NCBI GenBank assembly: GCA_023386555.1
Contig: JAEWJK010000012.1
Span: 62,001-126,000, forward strand
Origin: Bacteroidota bacterium
GTDB taxonomy: Bacteria; Bacteroidota; Bacteroidia; Chitinophagales; Chitinophagaceae
Direction of reading: 5' to 3'
Length of the DNA stretch: 64,000 bases
Shown here piece after piece: positions 1 through 8,295 of this stretch. The notes under the pieces were generated by a model. It saw only the letters and a program-made list of their open reading frames with translations. It ran no database searches and was not told the DNA's origin. A program made the position numbers and the translations under genes. How positions within the stretch are numbered: the stretch's first letter is position 1; each line of letters opens with the position of its first letter.

Positions 1-1354
1 CGCAGAAGGAGCTACCATTGCCCCAACCACCACTGTTACAGCGTTAACGGGTAGCGCTTCATTAAATTTGAATCTTTCACCGGAGTTTGCTACGCCATTA
101 GCACCAAGTGGGTCACTTACATCTACAGACCCTGCATCTTCATTGGCTGTTTTTAATTCATCCACATCCAGCTGTCAAAGTTTTGGTGGTAATCCAACGA
201 AGTATGATCTTTTTCCTTTTATTGTAACAACAACAGGCAATTATAATTTTGCCCTTAGTGCTCCAAGTGCTACGATGATGAATATTTATACAGGTTCATT
301 TAATCCTGGCAGCCCTTGCGCTAACTTTTTAAAGTCAAACGGAACTTATAACGGTACGAATGTTAGCATTGCAACCAGCTACTCTCAGTTTCTTTCTGCA
401 GGCCAAACATATGTTTTAGCAATAACTACATTCAGTGGTACCCAGCCATCATTGCCAGCCAATTATTCAGTAACCGTAACACCTCCTGCAGGTGGTAATG
501 CTTATAGCGGCACTGGTATTTATACAAATCCAGGTGCCGGCTTCAGTTATTCTTATGTTGTAGTGAAGAATTCGACTAATAACATTGTACATATTGGATC
601 ATCTGATCTCACCAATAGTTCAACTTTTACTCCGGCACAATACACTGTGTATGGATTATCACATGCAAGTTCCATTTCTAATCTCAGTTCTTATGTTGGA
701 CAGTCATTAACCAACCTGCTGACTCAAATGCAGAATAATCCAACCACATTCTGTGCAAGCTTAAGTAAGAATAGTGTGACTGTAAATGTGACAGGAACAT
801 TCCCTGTTCAATTCACAGCATTAAAAGCTCGTAAGAATGGAGAAAAAGTAAATCTTGATTGGGGAACTGTTACAGAACAAAACAGCAGCCACTTTACCGT
901 TCAGCGTTCTGCTAACGGAACAGAGTTTGGTACAGAGATCGGAAGAGTACAGGCTGCAGGTAATAGTAATGCCCAGTTAAATTATCGTGCTGATGATATT
1001 GCTCCGTTGAGGGGATGGAATTATTATCGTATTAAACAAGTTGATCTTGACGGCAAGTTTACATATAGCAATATTGCTGCAGTGAATTTTGCGAAAGACA
1101 ACTCAATGATGGTGTTGTATCCGAATCCAACTAAAGATGTATTGAATATTGAATACACATCAGAAAGAGCCGGTAAACTTGAGTTGCAGGTGATAGATAG
1201 TAAAGGTGCAGTTATGATCAAGCAAAATATGAGTGTTTCAACAGGAAGAAATCTTGAGACGATCAATGTTTCTATGCTGAGCCAGGGAATGTATATTTTA
1301 CGTTACCAAGATGCTGATGGAAATGCATCATTCACTAAGTTTATTAAACAATAA
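1..1354 (+). CDS. T9SS type A sorting domain protein, 5' end missing
   Basis: The frame is open from base 2, so the gene begins left of the window and only its last ~450 codons are here. The first part is Ser/Thr/Asn-rich beta-type sequence. Near 840-1090 is a fibronectin-III-like stretch (LDWGTVTEQNSSHFTVQRS) that in Bacteroidota commonly precedes the sorting signal. The last ~75 residues form a T9SS type A domain, with VLYPNPTKDVLNIEY, a GxMYILRY-like strand and a KFIKQ end. The product is probably exported through the Sec and PorSS systems and attached to the cell surface or released. The function of the exported body cannot be read from the part seen. A strong terminator follows 20 bases after the stop. 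Confidence 0.85.
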   Translation, partial: AEGATIAPTTTVTALTGSASLNLNLSPEFATPLAPSGSLTSTDPASSLAVFNSSTSSCQSFGGNPTKYDLFPFIVTTTGNYNFALSAPSATMMNIYTGSFNPGSPCANFLKSNGTYNGTNVSIATSYSQFLSAGQTYVLAITTFSGTQPSLPANYSVTVTPPAGGNAYSGTGIYTNPGAGFSYSYVVVKNSTNNIVHIGSSDLTNSSTFTPAQYTVYGLSHASSISNLSSYVGQSLTNLLTQMQNNPTTFCASLSKNSVTVNVTGTFPVQFTALKARKNGEKVNLDWGTVTEQNSSHFTVQRSANGTEFGTEIGRVQAAGNSNAQLNYRADDIAPLRGWNYYRIKQVDLDGKFTYSNIAAVNFAKDNSMMVLYPNPTKDVLNIEYTSERAGKLELQVIDSKGAVMIKQNMSVSTGRNLETINVSMLSQGMYILRYQDADGNASFTKFIKQ

Positions 1355-1374
1355 ATAGTTTCTTATCCATCTAC

Positions 1375-1405
1375 AAAAGCTGCTCTGAGAATGAGCAGCT
1401 TTTTT
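1375..1405 (+). terminator. Rho-independent terminator after the T9SS cargo gene
   Basis: An 11-bp stem (AAAAGCTGCTC pairing with GAGCAGCTTTT, loop TGAGAAT) is followed by a T run. It sits 20 nt after the stop codon. Confidence 0.85.
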
Positions 1406-1416
1406 GTTGGTAGAAG

Positions 1417-1589
1417 TTAACCGCAAAGACGCTAAGGCGCAAAGAATGCGGTAGAATTAATAGCAGACTTGTAATTCGTTTTTTTAAAAAGAATCAATGC
1501 AGTAGATCAATTGAGAACGCTGAGCACTTTAAAAAAGGTAAGCGCATTAATCTTATGTGAACATAGTGTCATCGTGTCTTGGCGGTCAA
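1417..1589. repeat. Imperfect inverted-repeat element without cargo
   Basis: A left arm at 1417-1436 (TTAACCGCAAAGACGCTAAG) matches the reverse complement of 1570-1589 at about 15 of 20 positions. The arms are about 133 bp apart and no convincing ORF lies between them. The words CGCAAAG and GACGC resemble those in other intergenic elements of this window (32293-32388). It lies between the terminator of the T9SS gene and pnuC. The intervening sequence holds nothing else recognised. Confidence 0.5.
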
Positions 1590-1617
1590 AGTGCTTTCAA
1601 TATTTTATCTTCACTTT

Positions 1618-2241
1618 ATGTCAGAAATATGGCAACAGTTTATAACCGGAATGCAGCTCACCACATGGTATGAATACCTGGCCGTTTTTGCAGGCATTTT
1701 AAGTGTGTGGTATAGCAGAAAAGAAAATATCCTGGTGTATCCTGTAGGGTTGATCAATACCATAATTTATATCTACATAAGTATAGAAGGACATTTATTG
1801 GGTGAGGCCAGTGTGAATTTATACTACACCATAATGAGTGTATATGGATGGATGCTCTGGAGTAAGAAAGACAAGCAGCAACATACCTTAGTAAAGATCA
1901 CGTTTTCTGATGGAAAGTTTTTGCTAAAGCAGGTAATATTCTTTTTGATTTTTTATGTGTCTATTTTTTCAGCATTGACTTACCTGAAAAAAGAATTTGC
2001 TGAAGGAGCAATACCCTGGGCTGATGCTTTTGCCAGTGCAACCGCTTTTACGGGAATGTGGTTGATGGCTAAGAAAAAAGTTGAAAGCTGGTACTGGTGG
2101 ATCGCTACAAATATTGCTTCTATTCCACTCTATTTTGTGAAGCAATATGTGTTTACGAGTGTGTATTACCTGGTGTTGTTGATATTGGCTTTTTACGGGT
2201 TGAGTGAATGGAAAAGAAAAGCAAGGATGAATACTGTATGA
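1618..2241 (+). CDS. pnuC: Nicotinamide riboside transporter PnuC
   Basis: A 207-residue, strongly hydrophobic protein with about seven membrane segments and the PnuC pattern: an early WYEYLAVFAGILSVWYSRKE segment, an ILVYPVGLIN segment, and a late SWYWWIATNIASIPLYFVKQ segment followed by a terminal helix. PnuC proteins carry nicotinamide riboside across the inner membrane by facilitated diffusion, trapped by phosphorylation inside. An open frame extends upstream to a GTG at 1579, but the ATG at 1618 gives the usual length and the upstream part overlaps the repeat element. The stop overlaps the next gene's start (ATGA), so it is translationally coupled to the NadR-like kinase that would phosphorylate the imported riboside. 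Confidence 0.9.
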   Translation: MSEIWQQFITGMQLTTWYEYLAVFAGILSVWYSRKENILVYPVGLINTIIYIYISIEGHLLGEASVNLYYTIMSVYGWMLWSKKDKQQHTLVKITFSDGKFLLKQVIFFLIFYVSIFSALTYLKKEFAEGAIPWADAFASATAFTGMWLMAKKKVESWYWWIATNIASIPLYFVKQYVFTSVYYLVLLILAFYGLSEWKRKARMNTV

Positions 2242-2759
2242 AGAAGATCGTTGTTATAGGACCAGAATCCACCGGCAAAAGTTTTTTGTGCAATCAATTA
2301 GCCGATCATTACAATACTATTTGGTGTGCGGAATATGCACGAGCTTACCTGGAAGAAAAAGGAAAGGAATATTCTTATGATGATCTGCTAACTATAGCAA
2401 AAGGTCAGCTTGAGTTAGAAGACTCAAAACTTTTGGAAGCGAAGAATGGTTTGTATTTTATTGACACCAACATGTATGTGATGCAGGTGTGGTGTGAATA
2501 TGTTTTTCAGAAATGTCACCAGTTTATTATTGACGAGATCGTAGGCAGGAAATATGATCTATACCTGCTTTGTAATATTGATCTGCCGTGGACATTTGAT
2601 ACGCTGAGAGAACATCCTGATGAAAGATCGAGGCAGGAAATATTCCGTTACTATAAAGAGCTGATGATAAATCAATCAACACCCTGGATTGAGATTGCAG
2701 GAAATTATGAAGAGCGATTACAGAAAGCCATTGCAGCAGTAAATAATCTTATCGAATAA
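2238..2759 (+). CDS. NadR-like ribosylnicotinamide kinase (AAA family ATPase)
   Basis: A 173-residue P-loop protein: VVIGPESTGKSFLC is the Walker A motif, and AEYARAYLEEKGKEYSYDDL and DTNMYVMQVWCEY are typical of the C-terminal kinase domain of NadR. The adenylyltransferase half of bifunctional NadR is absent, as in other single-domain homologues next to pnuC. The start was chosen at the ATG in the ATGA overlap with pnuC rather than the in-frame ATG at 2208. The expected role is phosphorylation of nicotinamide riboside to NMN. The 3' end overlaps the convergent mtgA by 11 bp. Confidence 0.85.
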   Translation: MKKIVVIGPESTGKSFLCNQLADHYNTIWCAEYARAYLEEKGKEYSYDDLLTIAKGQLELEDSKLLEAKNGLYFIDTNMYVMQVWCEYVFQKCHQFIIDEIVGRKYDLYLLCNIDLPWTFDTLREHPDERSRQEIFRYYKELMINQSTPWIEIAGNYEERLQKAIAAVNNLIE

Positions 2760-3471
2760 TTGCCTGTATTTTTTTATCACCTGCAATATTATTCATCTGT
2801 CTTAGAATTAATCCTCTCTTCCACTTTACCCAACGACTCATTGGAACAACAGTGTATTTTTTTGGATTGGGTAAACATGCAATGATCGTTGCAGCTTCTT
2901 CTCTTGTTAAATGCTTTGCAGACTTTTTATAATACTGTTGTGCCGCAGCTTCTATTCCGAAAATGCCTGGTCCCATTTCGATTGTGTTTAGATATACTTC
3001 CAGTATTCTTTGTTTGCCCCAGATCAATTCGATCAACCAGGTGAAATAGAATTCAGGAGCTTTGCGAACATATCTTAAGATTCCACTGCCCTGCCACAAA
3101 AAAACATTCTTTGCTGTTTGCTGTGATATGGTACTGGCGGCACCACCTTTTATTCTTTTCCGTTTTCTTTTTGGATTGTCTTCCATGCTTTTTTCCAGCG
3201 CCACCCAATCAAATCCATCGTGTACCGGAAAAAGCTGGTCTTCACTGGCAATAGCAGCCAGTTTTACATGCTGCGAAATTTCATCCCAGCTAACATAATC
3301 TCTTTTTAAACCGTGGGTGAATGAATTGGATGCCTGTGTTATTGTTATGGGCGGCATCATCCATTTACATAATACAAGATAAAGGGTAGATGTGATGAAC
3401 ATGATGAGGAGCACCTTCAATGTTTTTCGAAGTATTCGTTTAAACAAACTTCTTTTCTTCTTTACCGCCAT
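2749..3471 (-). CDS. mtgA: Monofunctional peptidoglycan glycosyltransferase MtgA
   Basis: This 240-residue GT51 enzyme polymerises lipid II into glycan strands at the periplasmic face. A basic N-terminus and one membrane helix (about residues 17-37) anchor it. The family motifs are present: EDQLFPVHDGFDW with the catalytic Glu near residue 77, GGAASTISQQTAKNVFL, RKAPEFYFTWLIE and KQRILEVYLNTIEMG. No transpeptidase domain follows. It starts four bases after the upstream LysE-type gene ends, on the same strand, so they are probably cotranscribed. Confidence 0.95.
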   Translation of the reverse strand: MAVKKKRSLFKRILRKTLKVLLIMFITSTLYLVLCKWMMPPITITQASNSFTHGLKRDYVSWDEISQHVKLAAIASEDQLFPVHDGFDWVALEKSMEDNPKRKRKRIKGGAASTISQQTAKNVFLWQGSGILRYVRKAPEFYFTWLIELIWGKQRILEVYLNTIEMGPGIFGIEAAAQQYYKKSAKHLTREEAATIIACLPNPKKYTVVPMSRWVKWKRGLILRQMNNIAGDKKIQAIIR

Positions 3472-3475
3472 TTAT

Positions 3476-4111
3476 CTAGTGAAGCTTTTCTCCATAAAAT
3501 AATGTTCCGATAATCAGTGCTATACCAAACCCGACTAACACCACACCTGAAACTTTATTAATGATATGAATATTATGTGGTGTGAGTTTACTTCTGAGTT
3601 TGCCTGCCAGTAATACTTTGGCTCCATCTGCGATCAATACAAAAATGAGACAGGTAGTGAACATTACGATACGATATTGAGTATTGAACTCAAGCGCCGA
3701 AGTAGCAATAACTAACCAAAAAGCAATGACACCTGGGTTGAGAATATTCATGAAGAAGCCAGACAGGAATATCTTCAACATATCCCGTTTTCGCATCTTG
3801 ATGATGTGAGCACCTTCAGCATTCACCTTTACTTTTTTAAAGAAGAAAACATAAACACCCAGGATGATAAGCAAGGTACTTCCACCAATACCGATCTGTG
3901 TTTTAAATTCGATCAGGTCGCTGAAGAGTTCTGTAAATATCTGGCTAATCAATACTAAAGCAATATCGCTAGCACTTACACCTGCTACAAAAGCAAATCC
4001 ACCTTTGTAACCATTGTTTACACTTTGCTTTATGATGGAAAAGATAACAGGACCTACTGTAATACTCAGCATAAATCCTAACGCAATTCCTTTCAGTAGG
4101 GCAGCGATCAT
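3476..4111 (-). CDS. LysE family translocator
   Basis: A 211-residue protein with about six membrane helices and the LysE/RhtB signature near the N-terminus (GIALGFMLSITVGPVIFSII, then GYKGGFAFVAGVSASD). A second half carries GFFMNILNPGVIAFW, the conserved NPK/NPG-type motif. Members export amino acids or related small solutes; the substrate cannot be assigned here. It is the first gene of a probable two-gene unit with mtgA. Confidence 0.85.
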   Translation of the reverse strand: MIAALLKGIALGFMLSITVGPVIFSIIKQSVNNGYKGGFAFVAGVSASDIALVLISQIFTELFSDLIEFKTQIGIGGSTLLIILGVYVFFFKKVKVNAEGAHIIKMRKRDMLKIFLSGFFMNILNPGVIAFWLVIATSALEFNTQYRIVMFTTCLIFVLIADGAKVLLAGKLRSKLTPHNIHIINKVSGVVLVGFGIALIIGTLFYGEKLH

Positions 4112-4145
4112 TCAGCGATAGTTATTCAATAAAAATACGGTTTAG

Positions 4146-5672
4146 TTAAATAGGCTCACCCTTCAGGTATTTCTGCCAGTCTTCCAGCATCTTACCTTTT
4201 AAAACCCGGGGAAATTTATGTTGACCACCGATCTTCCCTTTGGCTTTCATGAAACCCATGAAAGTTTCTTCGGGCAGTACATCAAGAAATATTTCTTTTA
4301 ACGCACTTTTTCTTTCAACAGCATAATCATCATTCAACTCACAAAGCGTTGCATCTATCTTCTTCCGCATTTCTTCGGCATCGGCATTTCCGTCACAAGC
4401 CACATACCAGTGGTGAGCAAAAAAACTGCCATGAGGTTTACCCACAACAGTATATTCAGGAATGGAAACATTCATTTCTTCGCCAACGATCTTCACAGCT
4501 TTGTTCATATTGTCAACACTCAGGTGTTCACCTACAAGACTTAAGAAATGTTTTGTTCTGCCGGTGATGATGATCTCGTTTCGTTCTCTATCCACCAAAC
4601 GAATCGTATCGCCGATCAAATATCTCCAGGCTCCTGCAGATGTACTTAAGAGAATTGCATAATCTTTTCCTTCTTCAATTTCATCAATAAGAAATGCCTG
4701 CGGATTATCGATCAACTCTCCATCATGATCAAAATTTTTATCATCGAATGGAACAAATTCAAAAAAGATGTGTTCATTAGTAGCGAGTCTCATTCCTTTT
4801 GCATGCTGCCTGTCCTGGTAAGCAATGAAACCTTCACTTGCTAAATAGGTTTCAATATAGATCAAAGGCTTACCGAGTAATTTTTCAAAACCTTTTTTGT
4901 ACGGTTCAAAGCTTACACCACCATGAACAAAAAAAGCAAGGTTCGGCCAGATCTCATGAATGTGTTTGAGCTTGTATCGCTGAATCACCATTTCCATGCA
5001 CATCTGTATCCAGGCAGGAACACCAACAATAAAACCAATATCCCAATCAGGCGCTTTCTCAACTATCTCCTCCAGTTTTTTATTCCAGTCTTTTTGCTTT
5101 GCTATCTTTTTTCCGGGCTTATAAAAAGGTTGAAACCAGAAAGGTGCTTTTTTAGCAGTGATGCCACTTAGATCTCCTGCATAAAAATCACCCGCTTTTT
5201 GCAGATCGGTGCTACCACCTAACATCAGCCAGCCCTTACCAATGGAGTTCATTGGAAGTCCTTCATAATTTCTAAGACTCAGCAGCTGCTTAATCATCAC
5301 CATTTTATTTCCTGCAAGCAGTTCTTTGGTGATGGGCAGGTATTTACTGGCAGATTCACTTGTACCACTGCTCAGTGCATAATATTTTATTTTTCCGGGC
5401 CAGCAAACATCTGCTTTACCTTCAACAGTCTTATGCCACCAGCGTTCATAAATTTTATTGTAGTTACAGGTTGGAACCAGTTGCTGAAATTTCTTTGAAG
5501 GATCTTTGGTCATTAAGATCTCATCAAATTTATGAGCCTGGCCAAATTCTGTGAAACGGGCCTTTCGCAATAACTTCTTCAATACTTTCAGTTGTTGTCT
5601 TCTCGGACTTTTCTGCGGAAGCCCCAGGACTTTTGAAATTGAATCGGGAAGATTTATCTCGAAAATAGCCAT
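4146..5672 (-). CDS. GH3 auxin-responsive promoter family protein (ANL-type ligase)
   Basis: A 508-residue protein of the GH3 family, part of the ANL acyl-adenylating superfamily. Plant members conjugate amino acids to auxin or jasmonate; bacterial substrates are generally unknown. Visible motifs are the phosphate-binding loop YALSSGTSESASKYLPIT near residue 100, IYIETYLASEG in the middle, YLIGDTIRLVD near residue 355, and GRTKHFLSLVGEHLS, where the smaller C-terminal domain begins. The length fits full-length family members. It is monocistronic or loosely linked to the LysE/mtgA pair (34-base gap). The likely chemistry is ATP-dependent activation of a carboxylate; no physiological role can be assigned. 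Confidence 0.9.
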   Translation of the reverse strand: MAIFEINLPDSISKVLGLPQKSPRRQQLKVLKKLLRKARFTEFGQAHKFDEILMTKDPSKKFQQLVPTCNYNKIYERWWHKTVEGKADVCWPGKIKYYALSSGTSESASKYLPITKELLAGNKMVMIKQLLSLRNYEGLPMNSIGKGWLMLGGSTDLQKAGDFYAGDLSGITAKKAPFWFQPFYKPGKKIAKQKDWNKKLEEIVEKAPDWDIGFIVGVPAWIQMCMEMVIQRYKLKHIHEIWPNLAFFVHGGVSFEPYKKGFEKLLGKPLIYIETYLASEGFIAYQDRQHAKGMRLATNEHIFFEFVPFDDKNFDHDGELIDNPQAFLIDEIEEGKDYAILLSTSAGAWRYLIGDTIRLVDRERNEIIITGRTKHFLSLVGEHLSVDNMNKAVKIVGEEMNVSIPEYTVVGKPHGSFFAHHWYVACDGNADAEEMRKKIDATLCELNDDYAVERKSALKEIFLDVLPEETFMGFMKAKGKIGGQHKFPRVLKGKMLEDWQKYLKGEPI

Positions 5673-5747
5673 AGCTGTTATTGAGGCACGAAGCTAAGAA
5701 ATCAACAGCATAAGTGTACTAAAATGAAGTGAATGCGACTATAAAGA

Positions 5748-6956
5748 TTATTGCAGAATAATCACTTCACCAATTTGATTTTTCGAACTGCTGCCCACAA
5801 TACTGTTGCTTGATGAGGTATGGAAGTGATAGTGATAATCTGGTCCGAGTTCCTGGATTAACTGAATTATCATACTATACAAAAGAGTACTATGAATGAA
5901 AATGATTTCGTTTACGTTTTGTTGTTCACATATACTTTTTAGTTGATCTATATAGCCAATAGAAGAAGTATCATCATTGTGAATACTAAATCTATCAATA
6001 ACATTTTTTGTAGCTAATGATCTTTCAATTTTCTCGTATTCTTCTTTTGTCCCAACTACCAGGGTTTTCCTTTTTATATCCTGTTTACGATTCGCTTCAA
6101 CTTTTACAACGCTGCTAAACCAACTCACCATAGCTCTTACTACAATGCCGGTGTTCAAAAACATTCTGAAGATGGGAGCTCCTTTTCCCTGGTAATGTTT
6201 ATTTACAAAAACGATCATTGCCTGGTAAAACATTTTTACATAGTTCGATGAACCTTGCTTTGCACTTTCGCCTTTAAAATGAATAATGCTGCTTTCAGCG
6301 AAATACCAGTTGTCGAACCCGGTAAGTTTGCATCGATAACTCAGGTCAATATCTTCTCCATACATAAAGAAAGCTTCATCAAATCCACCGATCTTTTCCA
6401 GCACTGATCTTTTAAACATCATAAAAGCACCTGCTAAAACATCAACCTTATGATTGTGATTTTCATCAAGGTGGCCTAATGCATATTTATTGAATACAGG
6501 AGATTTTGGGAATAATGAAGAAAGACTGGTGAGTTTGAAAAAAGCTGTGGTTGTATTTGGAAATGATCGTTTGCTTTCCGGTAAAAATTTTCCGCTGCCG
6601 TCTAACATTCTTATGCCTAATGCTCCGGCTTTTGACTGACTCTGCAGAAAGGCAATGCATTTTGTAAAACAATCTTCCGGAACCAATGTATCGGGATTGA
6701 GGAAAAGAATATATTCTCCTTTGGCATGTTGCAGACCAAGATTATTGGCTTTACCGAATCCAAGGTTGTGTTCGCTTTGGATGAAGTGAATATTAGGGAA
6801 TAATGGTTTCAGATAGGGTATACTTCCATCTGTTGAGTTATTATCTATTACAATCACTTCGGCTTTCATATTGTCAACTGCAGCCAATACACTGTATAGA
6901 CACTGTTCCAAAAAGTGCTTTACATTATAATTCACTATGATAACCGACAGTTGCAT
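5748..6956 (-). CDS. Family 2 glycosyltransferase with extra C-terminal Rossmann-like domain
   Basis: Residues 1 to about 230 form a GT-A fold transferase: SVIIVNYNVKHFLEQCLYSV, VIDNNSTDGS, FLNPDTLVPED (nucleotide/metal site) and GGFDEAFFMYGEDIDLSYR are characteristic of rhamnosyl-type GT2 enzymes acting on cell-surface glycans. After a short amphipathic stretch, residues ~290-402 form a second domain (KRKTLVVGTKEEYEKIE, then EIIFIHSTLLYSMIIQLI) resembling the nucleotide-binding domain that precedes some polyprenyl glycosylphosphotransferases. Function of that part is inferred only from shape. Start set at the ATG giving MQLSVIIVNYN rather than seven codons upstream. Divergent from suhB with a 67-bp gap. 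Confidence 0.85.
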   Translation of the reverse strand: MQLSVIIVNYNVKHFLEQCLYSVLAAVDNMKAEVIVIDNNSTDGSIPYLKPLFPNIHFIQSEHNLGFGKANNLGLQHAKGEYILFLNPDTLVPEDCFTKCIAFLQSQSKAGALGIRMLDGSGKFLPESKRSFPNTTTAFFKLTSLSSLFPKSPVFNKYALGHLDENHNHKVDVLAGAFMMFKRSVLEKIGGFDEAFFMYGEDIDLSYRCKLTGFDNWYFAESSIIHFKGESAKQGSSNYVKMFYQAMIVFVNKHYQGKGAPIFRMFLNTGIVVRAMVSWFSSVVKVEANRKQDIKRKTLVVGTKEEYEKIERSLATKNVIDRFSIHNDDTSSIGYIDQLKSICEQQNVNEIIFIHSTLLYSMIIQLIQELGPDYHYHFHTSSSNSIVGSSSKNQIGEVIILQ

Positions 6957-7011
6957 CAAGCCTCTAAAGTAAAGCATTCAACAGGAAACCAAATTGGCAG
7001 CAAGCTTTTCT

Positions 7012-7019
7012 TATTTTTG
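7012..7019 (+). promoter_or_regulatory. Bacteroidota -7-like box TATTTTTG, 4 nt before suhB
   Basis: The octamer is a perfect TAnnTTTG, the established -7 consensus in this phylum, separated from the suhB ATG by TGAG. A matching -33 TTTG at the usual ~19-bp distance is not evident (only ATTG with a 15-bp spacer). Confidence 0.4.
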
Positions 7020-7023
7020 TGAG

Positions 7024-7803
7024 ATGCTGAAATCCACTTTGCTCAAAGCAACCGAAACGGCCGGACAAGTTCTCAAACAATACTTCAACAGTTCTTTTAT
7101 TGTTAGCAATAAAGAAGGAATCAATAATCTTGTTACGGAGGTGGATCATAAAAGTGAGGAGGTGATCTTCAGCATCATCAAACAGGATTTTCCAGATCAT
7201 TATATTTTAAGTGAAGAGTCTGGTGAACTTATACAGGATTCATCTTATAAATGGATCATTGATCCTATTGATGGCACAGTGAATTATGCCAATGGAATTC
7301 CTATTTGTTGTGTGAGTATAGGTATTGAAAAAGATGGTAAGATGGTTTTGGGAGCAGTTTATAATCCTTTCATTAATGAAATGTTTTTTGCAGAGAGAGG
7401 ACAGGGGGCTACGTTAAACAATCAAACCATTAAGGTTAGTGAGCAGAGTGCTTTGATCAAGAGCTGTTTGGTTACCGGCTTTCCGTATACATATCTTGAT
7501 ATACCAAATGGTCCTTTGCAGGTGTTTGAAAAATTTATCAGGAAGGGAATTCCTGTAAGAAGGTTAGGCAGTGCTGCCATTGATCTTTGCTGGGTAGCTG
7601 CAGGAAGATTTGATGGATTTTACGAACATAAACTCAGTGCATGGGACAGTGCGGCAGGATTTATTATTGTTGAAGAAGCAGGTGGAAAAGTGACTCAACT
7701 AAATGGTGAATATTATGATCCTTACCAGCCAGGGATTATTGCCAGTAACGGAAAAATACATGATGCGTTGATGAAAGTGGTGAATGGAGGAAACATTGAG
7801 TAA
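7024..7803 (+). CDS. suhB: Inositol monophosphatase family protein
   Basis: A 259-residue Mg-dependent phosphatase of the inositol monophosphatase/FBPase superfamily. The metal-site motifs are intact: VTEVDHKSEE, YILSEESGEL, the signature WIIDPIDGTVNYANGIP, and the C-terminal SAWDSAAGFIIVEEAGG. Members hydrolyse myo-inositol-1-phosphate or related sugar phosphates, and SuhB can have a role in rRNA transcription. The exact substrate here is not determinable. The start was taken at ATG 7024, which gives the normal N-terminus; an in-frame start at 6994 lies upstream of the promoter-like octamer. The next original neighbour appears to be thiL, now separated by an inserted element. Confidence 0.9.
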   Translation: MLKSTLLKATETAGQVLKQYFNSSFIVSNKEGINNLVTEVDHKSEEVIFSIIKQDFPDHYILSEESGELIQDSSYKWIIDPIDGTVNYANGIPICCVSIGIEKDGKMVLGAVYNPFINEMFFAERGQGATLNNQTIKVSEQSALIKSCLVTGFPYTYLDIPNGPLQVFEKFIRKGIPVRRLGSAAIDLCWVAAGRFDGFYEHKLSAWDSAAGFIIVEEAGGKVTQLNGEYYDPYQPGIIASNGKIHDALMKVVNGGNIE

Positions 7804-8295
7804 TTACGAAGTACGAGCTACGAGGTACGGTGCATGAAGTTTCAGCAAACAAAAACTGTTTAATATGCAAGACCTTAAAACCCGAACATTCAACTTTGCT
7901 GTTGAGGTAGGTAAACTGATTGCTGAATTACCATATAACACCGTAAATAAAGCTTATTCAGCACAACTGATCAGATGTTCCTCATCAGTTGGAGCAAACT
8001 ACAGGGCAGCTAAAAGAGCAAAATCTGATGCTGACTTTATTAATAAATTGAAGATAGTGGAGGAAGAAGCTGATGAGACAATGTATTTTTTAGAACTTTT
8101 AAAAGTATTTAATGAAGAATTATCTCAAAGAATAGAATATCTGCTTAAAGAAGCTGATGAATTATTAAGAATTATAGTAAAATCAATTACCACATCAAGA
8201 GAAAAGATATATAACAACAAACCTCGAACAGAGTAAATCTAAAATACAATCATGGTGCTTGATACGTACTTCGTATCTCGTAACTCGTACTTAAT
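7804..8295. mobile_element. Inverted word-repeat element carrying an S23/IVP-type gene
   Basis: The whole space between the suhB stop (7801-7803) and the thiL ATG (8296) is one unit. The left arm 7809-7829 and the reverse complement of the right arm 8272-8292 match at 19 of 21 positions. Each arm is itself a reiterated word (TACGAG in variants). Between them is a single ORF in the same direction as the host operon. No transposase, target-site duplication or integrase is seen, so mobility is inferred from the arms, the precise fit between two coding regions, and the similar unit at 17331-17783. Confidence 0.6.
7865..8236 (+). CDS. Four-helix-bundle protein, S23/IVP family
   Basis: A 123-residue all-helical protein. 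The central stretch QLIRCSSSVGANYRAAKRAK followed by FINKLKIVEEEADETMYFLE is the hallmark of the family named after proteins encoded in intervening sequences of 23S rRNA genes (IVP/S23). It is distantly related to the Avd accessory protein of diversity-generating retroelements. Homologues are frequent single-gene insertions in Bacteroidota and their biochemical role is not settled; nucleic-acid binding by a basic pentamer is known for Avd. Here it is the only gene in a unit bounded by inverted word repeats, lying between suhB and thiL. No reverse transcriptase or rRNA gene is nearby. Confidence 0.9.
   Translation: MQDLKTRTFNFAVEVGKLIAELPYNTVNKAYSAQLIRCSSSVGANYRAAKRAKSDADFINKLKIVEEEADETMYFLELLKVFNEELSQRIEYLLKEADELLRIIVKSITTSREKIYNNKPRTE

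Noticed and set aside
1618..2241. Riboswitch or NAD-responsive leader upstream of pnuC
   Set aside because: The upstream 200 bp are explained by a terminator and a repeat element; no known fold was recognised.
7804..8295. Diversity-generating retroelement
   Set aside because: The four-helix protein is Avd-like in fold, but no reverse transcriptase or template/variable repeat is present.
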